Of a stretch of DNA of 6,767 bases, positions 1-4,269 are shown piece after piece. Positions within the stretch are counted from its first letter, which is position 1, and each line of letters opens with the position of its first letter. The notes beneath the pieces were generated by a model. It searched no databases, had not been told where the DNA came from, and saw only the letters and a program-made list of their open reading frames with translations. Position numbers and translations under genes: made by a program. This DNA is from Gammaproteobacteria bacterium GWE2_37_16 (lineage in GTDB: Bacteria > Pseudomonadota > Gammaproteobacteria > UBA9339): the NCBI GenBank assembly GCA_001801285.1, contig MGXG01000067.1:1-6767 (forward strand), in the 5' to 3' direction.

Positions 1-750
1 AATGGTACAACTGGTTATGAAGAAGCTGCTGCACAAGGTTTAATCGCTGGTCTTAACGCTGCTCTACAAGTAAAAAATCAGGAACCATGGTCACCACGCC
101 GCGATGAAGCTTACATAGGAGTTATGATTGACGATTTAATTACGCGCGGCACCAATGAGCCTTATCGCATGTTTACAAGTCGCGCCGAATATCGCTTATT
201 GTTACGGGAAGACAATGCGGATTTGAGGTTAACTCCGATTGGACGGCAACTTGGTTTAGTTGACGATCAACGTTGGCAAAAATTCACCCAAAAAAGCGAA
301 GCCATTACAAGTGAACGCAAACGCTTGCAAGAAATTTTAGTACGCCCTAACACTGAAGAAAGCGCCCTTTTAGAACAAGATTGGCAAAAACCTCTGGAAC
401 GGGAAGTGCGTGCTCTGGACTTATTACGCCGCCCTGATGTGAGTTATTTAACGTTACAAAAAATAGCTGCAATTGCACAAAATAGCGCTCCACAAGAAGC
501 TATCGAGCAATTGGAAATTCAATTAAAATATGAAGGATACATCAAACAACAAACCGAGGAAATTGAGCGACACCGCCACCACGAAGAAACCAAAATTCCG
601 GAAAATTTCGATTACGATACAATTATCAGTCTTTCCAATGAAGTGCGCCAAAAATTAAAAGCTATCCAACCTACCACTATCGGACAAGCCGCTCGTATTC
701 CTGGCTTAACACCAGCCGCTATTTCGATTTTGTTGGTTTATTTAAAGTGA
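1..750 (+). CDS. mnmG: MnmG (GidA), tRNA wobble-uridine modification enzyme, C-terminal part
   Basis: This is the last 249 codons of mnmG, open at the left edge; the reading frame starts at base 1, well before the first internal ATG at 124. MnmG is the FAD-dependent partner of MnmE. Together they install the (carboxymethyl)aminomethyl group on U34 of tRNAs reading two-codon boxes, in the cytoplasm. The fragment opens with NGTTGYEEAAAQGLIAGLNA, the conserved end of the FAD-binding core. It continues with DEAYIGVMIDDL and EPYRMFTSRAEYRLLLREDN, MnmG signatures, then the helical C-terminal domain (VEIQ-like segment IEQLEIQLKYEGYI, then LSNEVRQKL), which in the family contacts MnmE and tRNA. It ends PAAISILLVYLK, about ten residues shorter than the E. 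coli C-terminus as I recall it. The FAD-binding N-terminus lies outside the window. In many gammaproteobacteria rsmG follows directly on the same strand; here an opposite-strand gene follows after 25 bases. I see no convincing terminator hairpin after the stop. Identity is near certain from the conserved blocks. Confidence 0.98.
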   Translation, partial: NGTTGYEEAAAQGLIAGLNAALQVKNQEPWSPRRDEAYIGVMIDDLITRGTNEPYRMFTSRAEYRLLLREDNADLRLTPIGRQLGLVDDQRWQKFTQKSEAITSERKRLQEILVRPNTEESALLEQDWQKPLEREVRALDLLRRPDVSYLTLQKIAAIAQNSAPQEAIEQLEIQLKYEGYIKQQTEEIERHRHHEETKIPENFDYDTIISLSNEVRQKLKAIQPTTIGQAARIPGLTPAAISILLVYLK

Positions 751-775
751 TTTATATGAAAAGCTGAGAATCACG

Positions 776-1156
776 CTAATTAATTGCAAAACTAGGGCTT
801 AGCTGATAAGTACAACTATCTTCAGAAACACTTTCTTGCCCACGCTCACGTAAAAATTCCTCATAGTTCTTGCTGAACTCTTGGAATTGATCCATTTCTT
901 TACCATAAACTTCACATAAATCATTCCATTTCTTTAACAAATCTTGCTTATCCTTAAGATGAGTATCGGGAATTTTCGCTATATCTTCCGCAAATAATTT
1001 CAAACTTTTCTCAGATTCTTTTAATTTATTCTTCCATGTTATTATTTTCTCCTTCTGCTGATGCTGAACTTCGTGCACCTTCTCATCAGAACTTATTCTT
1101 TTTGAAGCAGGATACAACAAACTGCAACATAGGCTTACTTTATCTACAGCACCCAT
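776..1156 (-). CDS. Hypothetical coiled-coil-like protein, 126 residues
   Basis: I do not recognise this protein. Residues about 24-107 are dense in Lys and Glu, with hydrophobic or aromatic residues spaced three to four apart (for example L73, W77, L80, Y84, M88, F91, F94, Y98, F101), as expected of an amphipathic helical bundle or coiled coil. A break at IPDTH (residues 62-66) divides two helical halves. The N-terminus has a short uncharged stretch with a Cys pair (residues 10-11) but no proper signal peptide or membrane segment. The C-terminal 25 residues are Glu/Ser-rich and end hydrophobic (PSFAIN). The ATG at 1156 is well supported: GAGG lies eight bases upstream. The gene is convergent with mnmG and lies downstream of the 791-residue gene on the same strand, separated by 183 bases that contain a strong palindrome, so co-transcription is uncertain. 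A small effector or partner protein is possible but unproven. Confidence is that it is a real gene, not in any function. Confidence 0.72.
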   Translation of the reverse strand: MGAVDKVSLCCSLLYPASKRISSDEKVHEVQHQQKEKIITWKNKLKESEKSLKLFAEDIAKIPDTHLKDKQDLLKKWNDLCEVYGKEMDQFQEFSKNYEEFLRERGQESVSEDSCTYQLSPSFAIN

Positions 1157-1164
1157 AGATATTT

Positions 1165-1168
1165 CCTC
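1165..1168 (-). promoter_or_regulatory. Ribosome binding site of the 126-residue gene
   Basis: Read on the minus strand, the sequence before the ATG at 1156 is TGAGGAAATATCT. GAGG matches the anti-Shine-Dalgarno core and sits eight bases from the start codon, which is near ideal spacing. It fixes the start and is one of the better reasons to accept this short gene. Confidence 0.7.
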
Positions 1169-1218
1169 AAATTTTACTTAATTACCATGGCATTGTTAAA
1201 TGATTCAAAAAACCATGC

Positions 1219-1274
1219 AACCGTAGCCGAAGAATGTAGCCGCAGGCTTTAGCCTGCGGCTACGGGCTACGGTT
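1219..1274. repeat. REP-type palindromic repeat with nested stems
   Basis: An inner perfect 13-bp stem (1236-1248 with 1251-1263, only TT between) is enclosed by a second perfect 10-bp stem (1219-1228 with 1265-1274, arm AACCGTAGCC). The core begins GTAGCCGCAGGCTTTAGCC, i.e. a GTAG head followed by a palindrome, the known layout of REP sequences mobilised by REP-associated tyrosine transposases (TnpA-REP/RAYT). The first 23 bases (1236-1258) match 3926-3948 at 21 of 23 positions, so it belongs to a family present at least twice in this window. It sits between two minus-strand genes, about 65 bases past the stop of the upstream one. Read on that strand it is followed within about ten bases by a short T run (GGTTTTTTG), so the hairpin may also attenuate transcription or protect mRNA 3' ends. 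That regulatory role is inference. Confidence 0.85.
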
Positions 1275-1339
1275 TGAAAAATTCTAAAACACTTACAATT
1301 CTACAGCTTTTCTTATATAGATTCTATACTAAATATATT

Positions 1340-3715
1340 CTAAAAACTACACACTAAAAACGATCCGCCACTTTTACTTTGCGCGTCTGATTGTCCACCC
1401 AAATCCTTTAACTCACCTTTCTTGTGTACTTCTGAATTACTAACCCCGTCCTGCGGGTCAGTATGTGCGACCGGGAACGGGAAACTTTGAATAACATCTT
1501 TCCTAGCTACCTGTACCTCACCTAAAACACTCCTTACTTGTCTCTCCCTTTCTTGAGCTTTTTTAACTGTATCACCCCCCGCATTACTTGCAGAAGGCAA
1601 CGGGGCAGGAGTAATTGCCTGGATGATAGACGCATTAGAACTAGCAGCTGGCACAGGACTAGGTATCTGCTGCATTACTGGCACCACTACCGCTGTTCTT
1701 CCTGTTGCAATTACCACAGGCGCCCGGTTTTTGGCAGCAACCACCTCTTTCTCAAATCCTTTCACAGCCTTTGAAAGCGCAGTTTCTTGCGGAATTCCCA
1801 TTAGTTCTCTGCCTTTGGTAATCAATCCTGAACCCAAGATTCCCAATGTCACAATTTTGACGACAACACCTGCTGCAATACTTAAAAATCCAGCAACTCC
1901 TTTTAAGAATCTGACAAAACCATTTTCCTTTGTTTTAGATGCTTTGGTATTATTTATTGTCGGAACAATATCTCCGATTGTAGAAATTGTAGAAATGATT
2001 TTTGCAGTCTGGCTGATATCGCGATTTCTTTGCAAAAGTGCTTCATTAACAACTACCAAACCCTTTTCTGCTACTTCTGGACTTACTTTAGAAAGAACCC
2101 CCATAGATTCCATTACCGTCTTCAGTAAATTCTGAACTGTTTGCCCACTATTTCCACTGGCATTTCTTGTATTTAATCCCGATATGCAATTATCAATATT
2201 TGTTACTATTCCGTTTATGGAAACAGCATATTTTGGATATACTTGTAACACTTTAATAACTGCTTCAAATTCCAACTTTTCAATATGTTGATTTCCATAA
2301 AATTTAATCTTAGGAGCGTAAAATTCCCCCCACACCCTAACAATATTATCCAATGTTTTTAGCATATTCTCGCGAACAGCTAAGTCCAGCTTTGTATTCT
2401 GTTGAATAAAGGACAATAATTCCAAGCAAGCTGTTTTAATGGCTGGTTCTGGCGCATCAGGTAAAAAAGAATTTGATTTTATCAAACTAACAGATTGATA
2501 AAATCCTACTATCTGAGCAGCAAGCGCTTCTTCTCTTGCTCTTATTGCTCTTATTGCTGCAAAACTAGCTGTTAATGCTGCTTCTTGGGATAAGTTGATT
2601 GACCTTATTGGTGGTGCTGAACTTTTATTACTAGGAATACTTGCACGCGGAGTGCTTGACTGTTGCGCCCCCAATTCATATCCATCTTCTAAAAATTCCA
2701 ACTGTTTTAAACATCCCTGCAATGCTGTTGTATTACTCGGAGCAAAAGCGACTTCTGATAACGCCGCCGGCTGATCAAAACCTAATTTTTGCATTTGCGC
2801 TAAAATTGCCTCGACTAATCGTTTTTTGTCTGAACTTGCATCTAAACGTTCATTCTGCTTCTGTAACAAATTATAATACCAAGAAATTTTCAAAATGAGC
2901 ACAGTGTTAGCATTACCCAAGCATATTCCTCTCATCAAAGAATTTTTTTCTTCTATCTCTATGAAGGAAAGTTTCCAGCTTTTATTGAGAGATTTAAAAT
3001 CACCTACCATTTTACCCGCAACTTCGACTTTTATATCCCGAACATGAATGTTTTCAATCATAATCTCGCTTGGCAAAAGCGAAAGTTTAAATCCATCAGT
3101 AATTTCCACTTTACAATGAATATCGCCATCAATAAGATCACGATATACCCTGTATCGAGGACATATGTCTTCATCGACTTTACCTTTAAGCCCTACAGAG
3201 AATATTTCTTCTTTACCTGAAATTATACCAACCAAAATGTTACTCAGAAATTGACTATAACTCATTAACAACGTTTTAGCCTGTAAATCAGCAGAGGCAC
3301 CGTTTATTCCCAATTCTTTCTTGGTCAAAGCTAAGAGATCTCGTTCAAGTAATGAACCATTGTATTGAGCTGCTCCTATAGTTATTGGTTTCCTGCGAGC
3401 ATCAGCTAAAAAAGCCTTATAGTCATGTTCAAATCGTCGTATATCCAATTCTTCCGATGAGATACCTTCTTCTGCCCCCATCGCATCTTCCGGTATATTG
3501 TCAAACATCCATGCGCCATGTAAATCTGTCGCATTTTTTCTTTCCTGAATATATGGATTATTACCCTTAGCAAGATCTTCTATCGTAAGACGTGACAAAA
3601 CTGGCGCAAGCGATGCAATACTTGGCAGCAAATTAGAGCTGACAGAACTAAGTGAAGGCACAACACTTAAACTGCTTGAACTACTTGAACTACTTGGGCT
3701 ACTACTTGTAATCAT
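1340..3715 (-). CDS. Large Ser-rich protein of unknown family, 791 residues
   Basis: I do not recognise a family. Visible architecture: residues 1-45 are Ser-rich low complexity (eight consecutive Ser at 8-15). Residues about 46-350 are mixed and probably folded, with a beta-rich part near 170-285 (for example ENIHVRDIKVEVAGK) and acidic patches. Residues 351-372 form a Ser/Pro/Ala linker. Residues about 373-590 are mostly helical (Ala-rich helix at 376-402). Residues 600-634 are hydrophobic and Gly-rich, possibly membrane-inserting, followed by a helix to about 662. A Pro/Ala/Ser-rich stretch spans 676-712, then a short charged helix (715-740) and a Gly/Ser-rich tail ending FLVCSF. There is no classical signal peptide. 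The start at 3715 has only a weak ribosome site (AAAGAG, nine bases upstream). The stop is TAG. REP-family repeats lie on both sides. The long uninterrupted frame and protein-like composition support a real gene. The architecture recalls large secreted effectors of intracellular gammaproteobacteria, but no catalytic motif is visible and the function is unknown. Confidence 0.85.
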   Translation of the reverse strand: MITSSSPSSSSSSSSLSVVPSLSSVSSNLLPSIASLAPVLSRLTIEDLAKGNNPYIQERKNATDLHGAWMFDNIPEDAMGAEEGISSEELDIRRFEHDYKAFLADARRKPITIGAAQYNGSLLERDLLALTKKELGINGASADLQAKTLLMSYSQFLSNILVGIISGKEEIFSVGLKGKVDEDICPRYRVYRDLIDGDIHCKVEITDGFKLSLLPSEIMIENIHVRDIKVEVAGKMVGDFKSLNKSWKLSFIEIEEKNSLMRGICLGNANTVLILKISWYYNLLQKQNERLDASSDKKRLVEAILAQMQKLGFDQPAALSEVAFAPSNTTALQGCLKQLEFLEDGYELGAQQSSTPRASIPSNKSSAPPIRSINLSQEAALTASFAAIRAIRAREEALAAQIVGFYQSVSLIKSNSFLPDAPEPAIKTACLELLSFIQQNTKLDLAVRENMLKTLDNIVRVWGEFYAPKIKFYGNQHIEKLEFEAVIKVLQVYPKYAVSINGIVTNIDNCISGLNTRNASGNSGQTVQNLLKTVMESMGVLSKVSPEVAEKGLVVVNEALLQRNRDISQTAKIISTISTIGDIVPTINNTKASKTKENGFVRFLKGVAGFLSIAAGVVVKIVTLGILGSGLITKGRELMGIPQETALSKAVKGFEKEVVAAKNRAPVVIATGRTAVVVPVMQQIPSPVPAASSNASIIQAITPAPLPSASNAGGDTVKKAQERERQVRSVLGEVQVARKDVIQSFPFPVAHTDPQDGVSNSEVHKKGELKDLGGQSDAQSKSGGSFLVCSF
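3667..3702. repeat. 9-bp tandem repeat encoding part of the poly-Ser tract
   Basis: Four consecutive 9-base units lie inside the start of the 791-residue gene: TTAAACTGC, TTGAACTAC, TTGAACTAC and TTGGGCTAC on the plus strand. The two middle units are identical. On the coding strand they give Ser-rich triplets, mainly AGT and TCA codons. Because the unit is three codons, slippage would lengthen or shorten the Ser tract without breaking the frame. Confidence 0.7.
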
Positions 3716-3771
3716 AATTTTTATCTCTTTTTTTTTACAAACCTCGTAAAAATAAAATCAGTCATTGATTA

Positions 3772-3777
3772 ATTATA
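3772..3777 (-). promoter_or_regulatory. Possible -10 element close to the 791-residue gene
   Basis: TATAAT reads on the minus strand and would place transcription about 50 bases before the ATG at 3715. The hexamer at 17-bp spacing (TAGTTA) matches TTGACA at only three of six positions, and the whole region is very AT-rich, so a chance match is quite possible. It is an alternative to the better element at 3861-3871. Confidence 0.25.
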
Positions 3778-3860
3778 TAATTTTTCATTCGTTATAACTA
3801 TATTTTTTCTCTCACAAAACCTCTGACAACTACTAGTAAATTCTTATTCCTCGTGTAGTT

Positions 3861-3871
3861 ATTATACCACA
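3861..3871 (-). promoter_or_regulatory. Candidate extended -10 promoter for the 791-residue gene
   Basis: On the minus strand the sequence is TGTGGTATAAT, a perfect TATAAT preceded by the TRTGn motif of extended -10 promoters. No good -35 lies 16-18 bases upstream, which is typical of extended -10 promoters. The start would be near 3854, leaving an untranslated leader of roughly 140 bases before the ATG at 3715. This is the strongest promoter-like sequence in the gap. The match is seen; activity is inferred. Confidence 0.45.
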
Positions 3872-3924
3872 TCTTTTGCCAAAATCATTAAAATAGTCTT
3901 AAGGCTGGGCTATTGTTATGATTA

Positions 3925-4027
3925 CGTAGCCGCAAGCTTTAGCCAGCGATATATTAGGTGCAATAATTATTATTTACGCAGACTAAAGTCTGCGGCTACG
4001 AGTCTGCGGCTACGGCCTGCAGCTACA
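3925..4027. repeat. BIME-like pair of inverted REP sequences with extra partial copies
   Basis: Two 23-base REPs face each other: 3926-3948 on the plus strand and 3977-3999 on the minus strand, 28 AT-rich bases apart. Both fit GTAGCCGCARRCTTTAGY followed by CWGCG, the pattern also met at 1236-1258. Their heads form a perfect 10-bp outer stem (3925-3934 with 3991-4000), and the second REP has its own 8-bp stem (3977-3984 with 3987-3994). Partial copies follow: AGTCTGCGGCTACG occurs in tandem at 3987-4000 and 4001-4014, then a degenerate copy at 4015-4027 (10 of 13 positions). Paired inverted REPs are the usual non-autonomous unit moved by a RAYT transposase encoded elsewhere; none is in this window. 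Confidence 0.85.
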
Positions 4028-4150
4028 AAAGCGTTATTAATACCAATCGTTCAACAACGCCACAGTAAAGCGCTAACCAATTCAATTCATATCGTATACG
4101 GTATTGCAAAATATGCTGAACTATTCAAAATAACCTTATTCAACTAATCG

Positions 4151-4219
4151 CCCTGTAAGGGTAATTTAGAATAGCCCAGGGCAAGTGAGTAAACTCCTGT
4201 TGCGAACGTCGCCCTGGGG
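4151..4219. repeat. GC-rich palindromic repeat downstream of valS, possible terminator
   Basis: A small hairpin CCCT-GTA-AGGG (4151-4161) is followed by an 8-bp perfect stem CCCAGGGC/GCCCTGGG (4175-4182 with 4211-4218). Inside the latter's 28-base loop, near its right arm, is GCGAACGTCGC (4202-4212), a further small hairpin overlapping that arm. It begins about 50 bases past the valS stop on the strand valS is read from. It could form the 3' end of the valS transcript, but no T run follows the stem, so an intrinsic terminator is poorly supported. The pairing of an AGGG hairpin with a CCCAGGGC palindrome looks like a dispersed repeat distinct from the REP family nearby. Confidence 0.5.
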
Positions 4220-4269
4220 AATTGTTAGGTAGCACAACACAAGCCCTATACCGATTTTTAAATTTAAAA

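Larger units (their letters stand above)
3716..4269. other. Gene-free stretch upstream of the large orphan gene and downstream of valS
   Basis: These 554 bases hold no convincing gene or RNA gene. From left to right: an AT-rich leader for the 791-residue gene with two candidate -10 elements (3716-3871); a BIME-like pair of REP sequences plus extra partial copies (3925-4027); an AT-rich part (4028-4149) in which I see only a short imperfect palindrome at 4089-4104; and a GC-rich palindromic repeat (4151-4219) followed by about 50 bases up to the valS stop. A 10-base arm CTGGGCTATT at 3905-3914 recurs inverted at 4170-4179, bracketing the REP cluster. Confidence 0.7.

Noticed and set aside
124..126. 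ATG at 124 as a gene start
   Set aside because: The frame is open from base 1 and encodes conserved MnmG sequence before this Met; it is internal.
751..800. Terminator between mnmG and the convergent gene
   Set aside because: I found no stable GC-rich hairpin followed by a T run on either strand.
1139..1156. Host N-myristoylation signal at the MG start of the 126-residue protein
   Set aside because: Residue 6 is Lys rather than the Ser or Thr usually needed, so the motif does not fit.
1192..1220. TTGCAT and AACAAT at 17-bp spacing as a promoter for the 126-residue gene
   Set aside because: Only three of six and four of six consensus matches in AT-rich sequence; not separable from chance.
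1538..2135. Overlapping plus-strand open frames opposite the large orphan gene (1538-1774 and 1623-2135)
   Set aside because: They lie fully antisense to a longer, better-supported gene, have no good ribosome site, and their composition follows from the complementary codons.
2641..3570. Plus-strand open frames at 2641-2898 and 3385-3570
   Set aside because: Short shadows inside the 791-residue gene with no independent start signal or recognisable product.
3925..4027. CRISPR array
   Set aside because: The repeats are palindromic, in both orientations, and lack regularly sized unique spacers; they fit REP/BIME organisation.
4089..4104. Imperfect 16-base palindrome around CGTATACG as an operator
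   Set aside because: Fourteen of sixteen positions are symmetrical, but it is isolated, far from any start codon and linked to no regulator here.
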